NCBI RefSeq assembly: GCF_900103885.1
Contig: NZ_FNIM01000003.1
Coordinates: 117,421 to 181,420, forward strand
DNA from: Actinomyces ruminicola
GTDB lineage: Bacteria > Actinomycetota > Actinomycetes > Actinomycetales > Actinomycetaceae
Length of the DNA: 64,000 nt
Reading direction: 5' to 3'
Positions 42,787 through 51,653 of this stretch are shown in pieces; position 1 is the first letter of the stretch; each line of letters begins with the position of its first letter. The notes beneath the pieces are model-generated. The model worked only from the letters and a program-made list of their open reading frames with translations, was not told the origin of the DNA and searched no databases. The position numbers and the translations under genes are program-made.

Positions 42787-43047
42787 GTGACGGAGTTGAC
42801 TGTGACGGATGCTCGAGCCCGCCTGGCCGAAGTAGTTGATGAGGCGCGGGTGCGCCATGAGCCTGTCTTTCTGACTCGGCGCGGTCGTCGGGTGGCGGCG
42901 GTGATTGATGCCGATGACCTGGACCGCCTCGTCGAGGCGGCCGAGGACTTGGCTGACATTGAAGCAGCCCGCAACGCACGTGCGGAGATTGAGGAACACG
43001 GGACTCTCCCCTGGGACCAGGTCAAGGCGGACCTCGGGTTGACATGA
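42787..43047 (+). CDS. Phd/YefM-family antitoxin (TA2)
   Basis: An 86-residue antitoxin. The N-terminal domain reads VTELTVTDARARLAEVVDEARVRHEPVFLTRRGRRVAAVIDADDLDRL, the classic Phd/YefM plan; the C-terminal acidic part (IEEHGTLPWDQVKADLGL) should wrap the toxin. GTG 42787 gives the family-like start, whereas ATG 42751 lies in the palindrome ATGTACAT (42751-42758), a possible operator. The stop overlaps the toxin start (ATGA). Confidence 0.88.
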   Translation: MTELTVTDARARLAEVVDEARVRHEPVFLTRRGRRVAAVIDADDLDRLVEAAEDLADIEAARNARAEIEEHGTLPWDQVKADLGLT

Positions 43048-43346
43048 TCTACCAGGTCGAACTCAGCCCTGCGGCCGCAAAACAACTGCGCAAGCTCGAC
43101 GTACAGGCCCGTCGCCGAGTCCAGGTGGCGATCGACCTGCTTGCGCAGACTCCGCGCCCTCCCGGCGCGAAGAAGCTGGTAGGTGGCGACGGCGAGTGGC
43201 GAGCGCGCACCGGAAGCTACCGCATCATCTACGAGGTGGAGGACAACGTACTGCTCGTACTGGTCCTGGCTGTCGGCCATCGGCGCGAGGTATACCGACG
43301 ACGCTTATGGACAACGCCTATCAGTTCCGCGCCTCCGCCCACGTAG
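43044..43346 (+). CDS. RelE-family toxin (TA2)
   Basis: A 100-residue RelE-type mRNA interferase candidate. The family blocks are YQVELSPAAAKQLRKLDVQARRRV (start), GEWRARTGSYRIIYEVEDNVLLVLVLAVGHRREVYRR (about 49-85). Arg residues in RARTGSYRIIY and the final HRREVY are typical catalytic positions. The terminal 13 residues (LWTTPISSAPPPT) go beyond the usual end. It overlaps its antitoxin gene by 4 bp. It is a different subfamily from TA1. Confidence 0.9.
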   Translation: MIYQVELSPAAAKQLRKLDVQARRRVQVAIDLLAQTPRPPGAKKLVGGDGEWRARTGSYRIIYEVEDNVLLVLVLAVGHRREVYRRRLWTTPISSAPPPT

Positions 43347-43407
43347 CAGGAGTACCGGTAGGGGACGAGCCAGACATCGGCGTCGCTTCCCGGCCGTCCG
43401 CAGCGGC

Positions 43408-43450
43408 AACTTCTACCGATCTCGGCACGTTACTTCTACCGATCTCGGCG
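43408..43450 (-). repeat. Dispersed 23-bp-period repeat, copy F
   Basis: Two units in the minus orientation, 94 bp after the stop codon of the minus-strand exporter gene, with the same sense. Confidence 0.88.
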
Positions 43451-43543
43451 AAGGGGGACGGCGGGGTACTGCTGGGCTACCCGGGGCTGTACGGGGGCAC
43501 CCCCCGGAGCTCTCGCGGGGCTCCCCCCGGAACCACTCCAGGG

Positions 43544-45550
43544 CTACTCCAACTCGAAGGCGCCGGTGTAGAGCTGGTAGTAGGTGCCGCGCTGCTCGAT
43601 GAGCTGGTCGTGGCTGCCCCGCTCGATGATGCGGCCGTGGTCCAGCACCATGATCGCGTCGGAGTTGCGCACCGTGGACAGGCGGTGGGCGATCACGAAC
43701 ACCGTCCGGCCCCGCATGAGGTTGTCCATGCCCGCCTGCACCAGGGCCTCGGTGCGGGTGTCGATGGAGCTGGTGGCCTCGTCCAGGATCATCACCGGCG
43801 GGTCGGCGACGGCGGCGCGGGCGATGGACAGCAGCTGCGCCTGCCCCTGGGACAGGCTCGAGGAGTCGCCGGAGATGACCGTCTGGTAGCCGTGCGGCAG
43901 GCGGCGGATGAAGCCGTCGGCGTTCGCCAGCTTCGCCGCCTCGATGCACTCCTCGTCGGTGGCGTCCAGGCGCCCGTAGCGAATGTTGTCCATGACGGTG
44001 CCCGTGAACAGGCGCACGTCCTGCAGCACCACGCCCAGCGAGCGACGCAGGTCCGCCTTGGCGATCTTGTTGATGTTGATGCCGTCGTAGCGGATCTTGC
44101 CGTCGTCGATGTCGTAGAAGCGGTTGATCAGGTTCGTGATCGTGGTCTTGCCGGCACCAGTGGCGCCCACGAAGGCGATCTTCTGCCCCGGCTTGGCCCA
44201 CAGGGAGACGTCGTGGAGGACCTCCTTGACGCCGTCGTAGGAGAAGTCGACGTGCTTCATGACGATCTCGCCGCGCAGCCGCGTGTAGGTGACAGTGCCG
44301 TCCGCCTGGTGGGGGTGGCGCCAGGCCCACACGTCGGTCTTGTGGTCGGCGGGCTGAACCCCGCCGTCGGCCGTCTCGACGGCGTCGACCAGGCCCACAT
44401 AGCCGGCGTCCTGCTCGGGCTGCTCGTCGATGAGGGCGAAGACGCGGCCGGCGCCGGCCAGCCCCATGGCGATCAGAGCGACCTGCTGGGAGGCCTGGTT
44501 GATGGTCTGGGACAGCTGCCGCACCATCGCCAGGTAGGAGACGATGATGCCGACGGTGATGGTGCCCATGCCGGAGAAACCGATATTGGTTACCTGCAGC
44601 TGGATGAGCAGCCCGCCCACAATGGCGACCAGCACGTACAGCAGGTTGCCCAGGTTGCCCATCGCCGGGGCGAGGATGTTGCCGTACTGGTTGGCCTTCT
44701 CCGAGTCGGAGAACAGCTGCCGGTTCAAGGCGTCGAAGTCGGACTTGGCGGCCTCCTCGTGGTTGAAGACCTGGACCACCTTCTGGCCGCCCATCATCTC
44801 CTCGATGAAGCCCTCCTCCGTGGCCAGCGACTGCTGCTGGGCCACCATGTAGCGCGACGACTTCCCGCCCAGGTTGCGGGTGGCGCCCACCATCACCGCG
44901 GCCGCGACGGCCACCAGGATGGTCAGCCACAGGCTGTAGTAGAGCATCATCGCCAGCATCGCCCCGAGCGTCAGGGCGGACTGGATGAGTGTGGGCACCG
45001 ACTGGCCGATCAGCTGGCGCACGGCGTCGGTGTCGTTGGTGTAGGTCGACATGATCGCGCCGTGGGCGTGGGTGTCGAAGTACTTGATCGGCAGGGACTG
45101 CATGCGGTCGAACATGTCGTCGCGCATGTGCTTGAGCGAGCCCTGGGTGACCACGGCCATGATCCGTGAGAACAGGAAGTTGGTGATCACGCCGAGGCCG
45201 TAGACGACGCCCATGGCGGTGATGATGTGCACGAGCGTGGGCATGACGGCGTCGAGCCCGGTGCTCAGGCCGGGGGTGATGACCTCGTCGACCACCCGCT
45301 GCATGAAGATCGCGGCGACCGTTGAGGCGACCGAGGCGATGACGATGCTGATGGCGGAGACGATCAGCCGCCACGGGTAGTAGTGGAAGACGTAGGCCGC
45401 CAGGCGGCGGGCCGGGTGCTCAATGCGCGGCAGGTCGTGCGGGTCGGGCTGGTCCCCAGCCCCGGCGCTCTGCTGCGGGGCGACGGCGGTCGGCTGCTCG
45501 GCGTCGGGACGCTCCTCGGGCCGGTCGGTGCGGTTGCGTGCCACGGTCAC
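43544..45550 (-). CDS. ABC exporter, heterodimer subunit with the canonical ATP site
   Basis: A 668-residue fused membrane/ATPase half-transporter. A 70-residue polar N-terminus precedes six helices (about 65-350) and an ATPase domain with Walker A GATGAGKTT, signature SLSQGQAQ and Walker B MILDEATSS, with the catalytic Glu. Its partner (45547) has a non-catalytic Asp instead, the asymmetric plan of BmrCD/TM287-288 drug exporters. GTG 45550 overlaps the partner's stop and follows an AGGAGG site. A long insert (about 390-415) precedes the ATPase domain. Substrate unknown. Confidence 0.92.
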   Translation of the reverse strand: MTVARNRTDRPEERPDAEQPTAVAPQQSAGAGDQPDPHDLPRIEHPARRLAAYVFHYYPWRLIVSAISIVIASVASTVAAIFMQRVVDEVITPGLSTGLDAVMPTLVHIITAMGVVYGLGVITNFLFSRIMAVVTQGSLKHMRDDMFDRMQSLPIKYFDTHAHGAIMSTYTNDTDAVRQLIGQSVPTLIQSALTLGAMLAMMLYYSLWLTILVAVAAAVMVGATRNLGGKSSRYMVAQQQSLATEEGFIEEMMGGQKVVQVFNHEEAAKSDFDALNRQLFSDSEKANQYGNILAPAMGNLGNLLYVLVAIVGGLLIQLQVTNIGFSGMGTITVGIIVSYLAMVRQLSQTINQASQQVALIAMGLAGAGRVFALIDEQPEQDAGYVGLVDAVETADGGVQPADHKTDVWAWRHPHQADGTVTYTRLRGEIVMKHVDFSYDGVKEVLHDVSLWAKPGQKIAFVGATGAGKTTITNLINRFYDIDDGKIRYDGININKIAKADLRRSLGVVLQDVRLFTGTVMDNIRYGRLDATDEECIEAAKLANADGFIRRLPHGYQTVISGDSSSLSQGQAQLLSIARAAVADPPVMILDEATSSIDTRTEALVQAGMDNLMRGRTVFVIAHRLSTVRNSDAIMVLDHGRIIERGSHDQLIEQRGTYYQLYTGAFELE

Positions 45551-47298
45551 GCCACCTCCTGTTCCTGGCTGGTGCGGTTCTGGGACTCGTAGATCTGCTG
45601 GTACTCCCCGCCGGCCGCCATGAGCTCGGCGTGCGTGCCGTGCTCCAGGATGCGGCCGTCGTCGAGGACGACGATCTGATCGGCGTGCTCCACGGAGGAA
45701 AGCCGCTGGGCGATGATGATCTTGGTGGTGTCCGGGATCTCCTCGGCGAAGGCGCGGCGGATGAGGGCGTCCGTGCGGGTGTCGACGGCGGAGGTCGAGT
45801 CGTCCAGGATCAGGATCTTCGGCCGTTTGAGCAGGGCGCGGGCGATGCACAGGCGCTGCTTCTGGCCGCCGGATACGTTGGTGCCGCCCTGCTCGATACG
45901 GGTGTCGTAGCCGTCGGGGAACTGGCGGATGAACTCGTCCGCCTGGGCGAGCTCGCAGGCGTGGACGAGCTCGGCGTCGGTGGCGTCGGGGTCGCCCCAG
46001 CGCAGGTTCTCCTTGATGGTGCCGGCGAACAGGACGTTCTTCTGCAGGACGACGGCGACGGCGTCGCGCAGGGACTCCAGGTCGTAGTCGCGCACGTCGA
46101 CGCCGCCGACGCTCACCCTCCCGCCGGTGGCGTCGTACAGCCGGGAGATGAGCTGGATGAGGGTGGTCTTCGCCGATCCGGTGCCGCCCACGATGCCGAG
46201 GGTGGAGCCGGAGGGGATGGTCAGGTCGATGCCGTGCAGGACGTCGGCCTCGGCGTCGGCGGAGTAGCGGAAGGAGACGCCTTCGAAGCGGACCTCGCCG
46301 TCGGCTACCTCGGTGAGGCCGTCGGCGGGGGAGGTGAGGGTGGGCTCGTGCTCGATTACCTCGGCGATGCGGTTGGCGGACTCCGCCGACATCGACACCA
46401 TCACGAAGATGAAGGCGAGCATCATCATTGAGGCGAGGATCTGCACGCCGTAGGTCATCAGTGAGGAGAACTCGCCGGTGGTCAGCTCGGTGCCGCCGCT
46501 GGAAACGACCACCCGGGCGCCCAGGTAGTTGACCAGCATGAGCGCCACGTAGATGAAGAAGACCATGATCGGGCCGTTGAGGGCCAGGATCTTCTCGGCG
46601 TAGGTGAAGTCCTTGCGGACCTCCTGGGAGGCGGCGCGGAACTTCGTCTTCTCGTGCTCCTCGGTGACGAAGGACTTCACCACGCGGATCGCGGAGACGT
46701 TCTCCTGCACGGAGTTGTTCAGGGCGTCGTACTTCTTGAAGATCCGCTGGAAGATGGGGAACACGTAGGCGGCCAGGCCGATGAGCGCGCCGCCGAGCAG
46801 CGGCAGCATGACGATGAAGATCAGCGCCAGGCGGGCGTTGATGGTCAGCGTCATGATGATCGAGAAGACGACCATGAGGGGCACGCGCACGGCCACGCGG
46901 ATGATCATCTGGTAGGCGTTCTGCACGTTGGTGACGTCGGTGGTCATGCGGGTGACCAGTGACGACGTCGAGAAGCGGTCGATGTCCGCGAAGGAGAACT
47001 CCTGCACCCGGTAGAACAGGTCCTGACGCAGGTTGCGGGCCAGACCGGCGGCGGCGGTGGCGGCACGCAGGCCGGACATGATGCCGCACACCAGCGAGAT
47101 CATGGCCATGAGCACCAGTACCAGGCCGATGCGCAGGATCGGGCCCATGGAGCTGCCGGTGAGGGTGTCGATGAGCTCGGCCATCATGAGGGGCAGGATG
47201 CACTCGAGCCCGGCCTCACCCACCATGAACAGCGGCGCCTGCACCGACGCCGTCCTGTACTCGCGCACGCTGCGCATAAGGGTACGTACGGTCTTCAC
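45547..47298 (-). CDS. ABC exporter, heterodimer subunit with the degenerate ATP site
   Basis: A 583-residue half-transporter: six helices (about 20-310) and an ATPase domain with Walker A GGTGSAKTT, signature NVSGGQKQRL and Walker B ILILDDSTSAVD. The usual catalytic Glu after Walker B is Asp (DDS), so its site should not hydrolyse ATP well. The signature LSGGQ-type motif is intact and would complete the partner's active site. It is transcribed before and overlaps the partner. A possible role is drug or glycoside-derived aglycone export. Confidence 0.92.
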   Translation of the reverse strand: MKTVRTLMRSVREYRTASVQAPLFMVGEAGLECILPLMMAELIDTLTGSSMGPILRIGLVLVLMAMISLVCGIMSGLRAATAAAGLARNLRQDLFYRVQEFSFADIDRFSTSSLVTRMTTDVTNVQNAYQMIIRVAVRVPLMVVFSIIMTLTINARLALIFIVMLPLLGGALIGLAAYVFPIFQRIFKKYDALNNSVQENVSAIRVVKSFVTEEHEKTKFRAASQEVRKDFTYAEKILALNGPIMVFFIYVALMLVNYLGARVVVSSGGTELTTGEFSSLMTYGVQILASMMMLAFIFVMVSMSAESANRIAEVIEHEPTLTSPADGLTEVADGEVRFEGVSFRYSADAEADVLHGIDLTIPSGSTLGIVGGTGSAKTTLIQLISRLYDATGGRVSVGGVDVRDYDLESLRDAVAVVLQKNVLFAGTIKENLRWGDPDATDAELVHACELAQADEFIRQFPDGYDTRIEQGGTNVSGGQKQRLCIARALLKRPKILILDDSTSAVDTRTDALIRRAFAEEIPDTTKIIIAQRLSSVEHADQIVVLDDGRILEHGTHAELMAAGGEYQQIYESQNRTSQEQEVA

Positions 47299-47384
47299 AG
47301 AGGTCTTCTATCAGCTTCTCGGCAAACAGGACAGTCGCTCAGCCTACCGATCCGCGCTTGTCGGGGACAACGGGTGACAATGGC

Positions 47385-47421
47385 GACCGATCTCGGCACG
47401 TGACTTCTACCGATCTCGGCG
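47385..47421 (-). repeat. Dispersed 23-bp-period repeat, copy G (orphan)
   Basis: One full unit and a half unit ending GGTC, minus orientation. Unlike the other six copies it does not follow a stop codon; it lies in the gap between the divergent exporter and importer genes. It may be left over from a lost gene. Confidence 0.85.
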
Positions 47422-47446
47422 AGGGTGCGGGGTGGGCTGGGGAACC

Positions 47447-47470
47447 TCCCACCGCCATTCGGCGGTGGGA
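47447..47470. terminator. Hairpin upstream of the importer genes
   Basis: TCCCACCGCC (47447-47456) pairs perfectly with GGCGGTGGGA (47461-47470), 4-nt loop. It lies between copy G and the leader ORF, so it may be a terminator, attenuator or 5' leader structure. Confidence 0.55.
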
Positions 47471-47490
47471 CGTCCTGAAACGGAGACTAC

Positions 47491-47547
47491 ATGGCGGCGG
47501 TCGTGCAGGTCGCGCCGGAAGATGATCGTCCTGTCAACGACGACTGA
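47491..47547 (+). CDS. Possible 18-residue leader peptide
   Basis: A short ORF (MAAVVQVAPEDDRPVNDD) with a GGAG site 6 bp before ATG. Its stop codon overlaps the GAAGGAG ribosome binding site of the substrate-binding protein gene, which starts 12 bp further. Such overlap can couple translation. It could be chance; no other copy is known from this window. Confidence 0.35.
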   Translation: MAAVVQVAPEDDRPVNDD

Positions 47548-47558
47548 AGGAGTCAGAC

Positions 47559-48920
47559 GTGAGTGCGAAGCACCTTCCTCTTATGAATCGCCGTCGCATG
47601 CTGGGCGCGAGCGCCGTGGCGCTGGTGGCGGCCACGATCTCCGCGTGCTCGGCGCCCGGTTCAGGCGGAGCCTCCGCCGAGGGCTCGGCGGCCGGGGCCG
47701 TCTCCACAACCCTGCCTGCCGAGCCCGTGAAGATTCGCATTATGACCAGCACCGAGGCCGCCGATGCGGTGACGGCTCTCGGCGAGGCCTTCACCGCTCA
47801 GCACAACACGGTGACCTTCGAGATCACCGCCGAGGCCAATGCGACGCTGGGGCAGAACATCTCCCGCATCCTCACCCGCAACGATCCTCCCGAGCTGTGC
47901 TTCATGCCGGCGCTGAGCGCCGCGGCGGAGGACGGGATCGTCACCAACATGGACCCCTATGCCGAGGCCTACGGCTGGGACTCCTGGTCGCAGGCGCTGC
48001 TCGCGATCGCACGCATGGATGACAGCGGTGAGCGGGGCGTCGGCTCCCTCTACGCGGTGGGAATCGGCTACAACGTCACCGGCATCTTCTACAACACCGA
48101 GCTGGCTGCCGAGCTGGGCCTGACGCTGCCGCCCACCACTCTGGACGAGTTCGACGCCGCCTGTGCCGCCGCCGTAGCCGCGGGCAAGAAGGCCATCGCC
48201 ATGGCCGGCAAGGATGTGGGGACCCCCTACCTCCTCCAAATGCTCCAGAACGCCTACGGCGACTCGCAGGAGATCAACGACTGGATCTTCCAGAAGTCCG
48301 GGGCCACCTTCGTTCAGCCCGCGATGATTCAGGCCGCCGCCAAGATCCAGGAGTGGGTCGGCAACGGCGTCATTCCCGGCGACGCCGTTTCGATCGACTA
48401 CTCCACCTCAATGGCCGACTTCCAGGCCGGTGATGCGCTCTTCGTCCCCAACGGCGACTGGGAGTCCCAGCGGCTGGCCTCGGTCATGGGGGACAGGGTC
48501 GGGTTCTTCCTCTTCCCCGGGACCACGGCGGACGCCTCACCGGTGGCGATGTCGGCCCCGGCCAACTACGTCATCCCCGCAACCGCTGCCCACAAGGACG
48601 TCACCGCATACTTCCTCAACTGGATTCACACCGACGTCTCCGCGCGCCAGATCGTCGTGGACGCGATCGGCTGCTCTCCGGGCGGCCCCACCGACCTGCC
48701 GGTGCCCACGAGCGATGTGCAACTGGTCCAGGAGACCACCCAGGCGTTCAACACCATTCTCGAATCCGGTGGCGCGGTGGACTTCATCGCCAATGCGACG
48801 CCGGGCATCGGCATGGGCGTCATGACCCCCGAGTGCCAGGCCCTCCTTCTCGGACAGACCACGCCCGAACAGTTCGTCCAGGCCATCCAGGACGGGTACG
48901 AGCAGGAGTTGAACGGCTGA
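47559..48920 (+). CDS. ABC sugar transporter substrate-binding lipoprotein
   Basis: A 453-residue family 1 extracellular solute-binding protein. Twin-Arg-like NRRRMLG start, a hydrophobic stretch and the lipobox ATISAC (Cys30) mark a lipoprotein anchored to the membrane. The two-lobed binding domain follows. It resembles binding proteins for disaccharides or oligosaccharides; the ligand is not evident. GTG 47559 has a GAAGGAG site. The stop overlaps the permease start by one base (TGATG). No ATPase gene is nearby, so a shared MsiK-type ATPase elsewhere is expected. Confidence 0.9.
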   Translation: MSAKHLPLMNRRRMLGASAVALVAATISACSAPGSGGASAEGSAAGAVSTTLPAEPVKIRIMTSTEAADAVTALGEAFTAQHNTVTFEITAEANATLGQNISRILTRNDPPELCFMPALSAAAEDGIVTNMDPYAEAYGWDSWSQALLAIARMDDSGERGVGSLYAVGIGYNVTGIFYNTELAAELGLTLPPTTLDEFDAACAAAVAAGKKAIAMAGKDVGTPYLLQMLQNAYGDSQEINDWIFQKSGATFVQPAMIQAAAKIQEWVGNGVIPGDAVSIDYSTSMADFQAGDALFVPNGDWESQRLASVMGDRVGFFLFPGTTADASPVAMSAPANYVIPATAAHKDVTAYFLNWIHTDVSARQIVVDAIGCSPGGPTDLPVPTSDVQLVQETTQAFNTILESGGAVDFIANATPGIGMGVMTPECQALLLGQTTPEQFVQAIQDGYEQELNG

Positions 48921-49819
48921 TGGTGCAGGCGGTCACCCGGGCGCGCCGGTCCCGGTCTTGGAAACGAACTCTCATTGCCCTCGCCTTCCTCGCCCCGGCG
49001 GCAGGCCTGTACGGGTGGCTCATCCTGGGGTCCTTCGTGCGTGCCATCCAGTACTCCTTCTACGACTGGAACGGAGTGGGGGAGGCCACCTTCGTGGGGG
49101 TGAAGAACTACACCGACATCTTCACCAACACGTCCAAGCTCGTGACGCTGCTGCACTCCTTCGAGCTGATGGTGTTCTTCACCGGCGGGACCCTGGTCCT
49201 CGCCCTGGCGGTGGCAGCGCTGACCGGGCACGTCGCCCGTCGGCGCGGCGGCGACCTGGTGCGAACCGTCCTGTTCCTCCCCCAAGTCATCCCCATGGCC
49301 GCCTCCGCCATCGGCTGGAGTTGGATCTACTCGCGCGAGGGCCTGGTCAACCAGATCCTCGACGCCGTCGGGCTCAGCGGCATTACCCGGGCCTGGTTGG
49401 GCGATACGAAGACCGCTCTGGTGGCCATCGGGTTCATCGGGACCTGGGCCCTGCTGGGCATCACCACCATGATGCTGTCCTCCGGCATCACCAAGATCGA
49501 CCAGGGGCTCTACGAGGCCGCCCGCCTCGACGGTGCCAACGCCTGGCAGGAGTTCCGCGCGGTGACGCTCCCGGGTCTGCGCAGGGAGATCGTCGTGTGC
49601 GCCACCATGACCATCATCGCCGCACTCGCCAGCTTCGACATCGTCTACATGACCACCCAGGGCGGCCCGGCGCGGGCCACCATGGTGCCGGGCGTGGAGG
49701 TCTACTTCCTCGCCTTCAGCCAACAGAAGGTCGGAGCCGCCGCCGCCATGGGAATCGTCCTCATGGCTGTGGTCCTGCTCGTCATCATTCCGCTACAGAA
49801 GCTCAGCTCGAAGGACTGA
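48920..49819 (+). CDS. ABC sugar transporter permease (MalF/UgpA type)
   Basis: A 299-residue permease with six helices. The cytoplasmic coupling motif EAARLDGANAWQEFRAVTLPGL (about 196-217) has the EAA signature that docks to an ATPase. The start ATG 48920 gives a normal N-terminus (MVQAVTRARRSRSWKR) and overlaps the binding-protein stop. Partner of the gene at 49827. Confidence 0.93.
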   Translation: MVQAVTRARRSRSWKRTLIALAFLAPAAGLYGWLILGSFVRAIQYSFYDWNGVGEATFVGVKNYTDIFTNTSKLVTLLHSFELMVFFTGGTLVLALAVAALTGHVARRRGGDLVRTVLFLPQVIPMAASAIGWSWIYSREGLVNQILDAVGLSGITRAWLGDTKTALVAIGFIGTWALLGITTMMLSSGITKIDQGLYEAARLDGANAWQEFRAVTLPGLRREIVVCATMTIIAALASFDIVYMTTQGGPARATMVPGVEVYFLAFSQQKVGAAAAMGIVLMAVVLLVIIPLQKLSSKD

Positions 49820-49826
49820 CGCGACC

Positions 49827-50651
49827 ATGCGCATTTCACGCCGTGAGCGGTTCTCAGGTTCTGCTCTTCTCATCGCCCTGGCCATCTTCACCCTTATGCC
49901 CTTCGTCGCGCTGCTGTCTGTTGCACTGGCGCAGCCGGGGACGCTGCCCGCCGGGATCTCCTTCACGGGTGCCCTGCACTGGGAGAACTTCGCCACTGCC
50001 TTCGAGCTGGCCAAGTTCCCGACACTTATGGTCTCCAGCGCTCGACTGGTGATCATTGTGGTGCCCCTGGTCCTGCTCCTGTCGACCATGGCGGCCTACG
50101 CCCTGACCTGGCTGAAGGTGCCCGGAGCCGCGCTCTTCTTCCTGGTCTTCCTCACGGGTCTGACCCTGCCCACGGAGAGCCTGGTGACACCGCTCTACAT
50201 CACCATGCGTGACCTCCACCTGACCAATACCGTGTGGAGCGTGGCGCTGCCGCTGGTGGCCATGCAGATGCCCTTCGGAGTGTTCTGGATGCGGACCCAC
50301 TTTCTCGGAGTCCCCGGGGCGCTGGAGGAGTCCGCCCAGGTCGACGGCGCCGGACCAATCCGCACCTTCATCAGTATCCAGCTGCCGATTGCCAAGGCCT
50401 CGCTGTCCACTCTTATGGTGATGAGCTTCCTGTGGACTTGGAACCACTTCATGCTCACCGTGGTGATGATCGACGACCCCTCCCAGCGGACCGTCGGCGG
50501 CGCACTCGCCGGTTTTCAGGGGGCCTACGCCACAGACGTCGTCATGCTGTGCGCCGCGGCACTGTTGATGATGGTCCCCACACTTCTGGTGTTCGTCATC
50601 TTCCAGCGCCAGTTCAAGCAGGCCCTGCTCCAGGGCTCGGTGAAAGGATGA
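49827..50651 (+). CDS. ABC sugar transporter permease (MalG/UgpE type)
   Basis: A 274-residue permease with six helices and an EAA-like loop ESAQVDGAGPIRTFISIQLPIAKASL (about 172-197). It is slightly truncated in N-terminal length against MalG but complete in helices. It lies 7 bp after the first permease. The hydrolase gene follows after 3 bp, so the four genes are probably one transcript. Confidence 0.92.
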   Translation: MRISRRERFSGSALLIALAIFTLMPFVALLSVALAQPGTLPAGISFTGALHWENFATAFELAKFPTLMVSSARLVIIVVPLVLLLSTMAAYALTWLKVPGAALFFLVFLTGLTLPTESLVTPLYITMRDLHLTNTVWSVALPLVAMQMPFGVFWMRTHFLGVPGALEESAQVDGAGPIRTFISIQLPIAKASLSTLMVMSFLWTWNHFMLTVVMIDDPSQRTVGGALAGFQGAYATDVVMLCAAALLMMVPTLLVFVIFQRQFKQALLQGSVKG

Positions 50652-50654
50652 ACC

Positions 50655-51653
50655 ATGGGTGAGCTACGCAACCGGCAGGTTCCGCTGCGTCCCGCCTACG
50701 ACGCCGAGCTGGCAGGTGCCCTGGCAGTGCGAGGCTTCGTGCCCATGCCCTTCAGCGCGGAGGCCCTGGAGGCAATGAGAGCCGATATCAGCGGCTTCTC
50801 CAAGGAGATCCGTGAGGGTTACGAGGCCAGGGGGTACCTGGTCGAGGACCTCACGGTCCCCGCGGCTGACGGACACCCCATCGGCCTGGTGCACACCCAC
50901 GCAGTAGGGGCCAGGGACCTGCGCCCCTGCGTGTTCTACATTCACGGTGGCGGAATGATGGTGGGTACGCCCTGGGACGGGGTGACGGACTTCGAGGGCT
51001 GGATCGACGACTTCGGCGCCAGCGTCTTCAGCGTCGACTACCGGCTGGCGCCGGAGTTCACCGCCCCCACCCTGGTGGAGGACTGCTACACCGCCCTGTG
51101 CTATGTGGTCGAGCACGCCCAGGCGCTGGGGATCAACCCCGAGGCGATTGTTGTGGCCGGCATGAGTGCCGGCGGTGGGCTGGCTGCCGGCACCGCTCTG
51201 CTCGCCAGAGAGCGCTCGGGCCCTCCTCTGGCGGGGCAACTGCTCATGGCGCCGATGCTCGACCCCGACGCCGACGGCGACTCCGTTCGGCAGGAACCCC
51301 TGACGGGACCGTGGTCTGCGGAGGAGAACCGGCGGGCCTGGTCGCTGGTCCTGGCCGGTACGGAACCGGGGGAGACCCGGTTCAACACCCCCGGCCGGGT
51401 GGATGACCTGTCGGGGTTGCCGCCTGCCCTGCTGGAGGTGGGCTCGGCCGAGACCTTCCGCTCCGAGGTCATCGACTACGCGGCCCGCATCTGGCAGGCG
51501 GGCGGCTCCGCCGAGCTGCATGTGTGGGACGGCGGCTACCACGGCTTCGAGAACCACATCCACACCGCGGTGGGGCGGGCGGCGCTGGAGTCCCGTAGCA
51601 GCTGGCTGGGCCGGATATTCGGCTATGGGCCCCAGGATAAGGTGGTTGGGTGA
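50655..51653 (+). CDS. Alpha/beta hydrolase fold-3 esterase, importer-linked
   Basis: A 332-residue esterase of the hormone-sensitive-lipase group. The oxyanion motif HGGG is at 97-100 and nucleophile Ser171 is in GMSAGGG. Asp and His candidates are in LLEVGSAETF/GGYHGFENH near the end. The N-terminal 60 residues form a cap. It follows the ABC permeases by 3 bp and its stop overlaps the PucR-like gene (GTGA), so it is part of the importer operon. It may process acylated sugars after import. Confidence 0.86.
   Translation: MGELRNRQVPLRPAYDAELAGALAVRGFVPMPFSAEALEAMRADISGFSKEIREGYEARGYLVEDLTVPAADGHPIGLVHTHAVGARDLRPCVFYIHGGGMMVGTPWDGVTDFEGWIDDFGASVFSVDYRLAPEFTAPTLVEDCYTALCYVVEHAQALGINPEAIVVAGMSAGGGLAAGTALLARERSGPPLAGQLLMAPMLDPDADGDSVRQEPLTGPWSAEENRRAWSLVLAGTEPGETRFNTPGRVDDLSGLPPALLEVGSAETFRSEVIDYAARIWQAGGSAELHVWDGGYHGFENHIHTAVGRAALESRSSWLGRIFGYGPQDKVVG

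Noticed and set aside
43196..45169. Long plus-strand frame opposite the ABC exporter
   Set aside because: Antisense shadow; the ABC Walker and signature motifs are on the minus strand.
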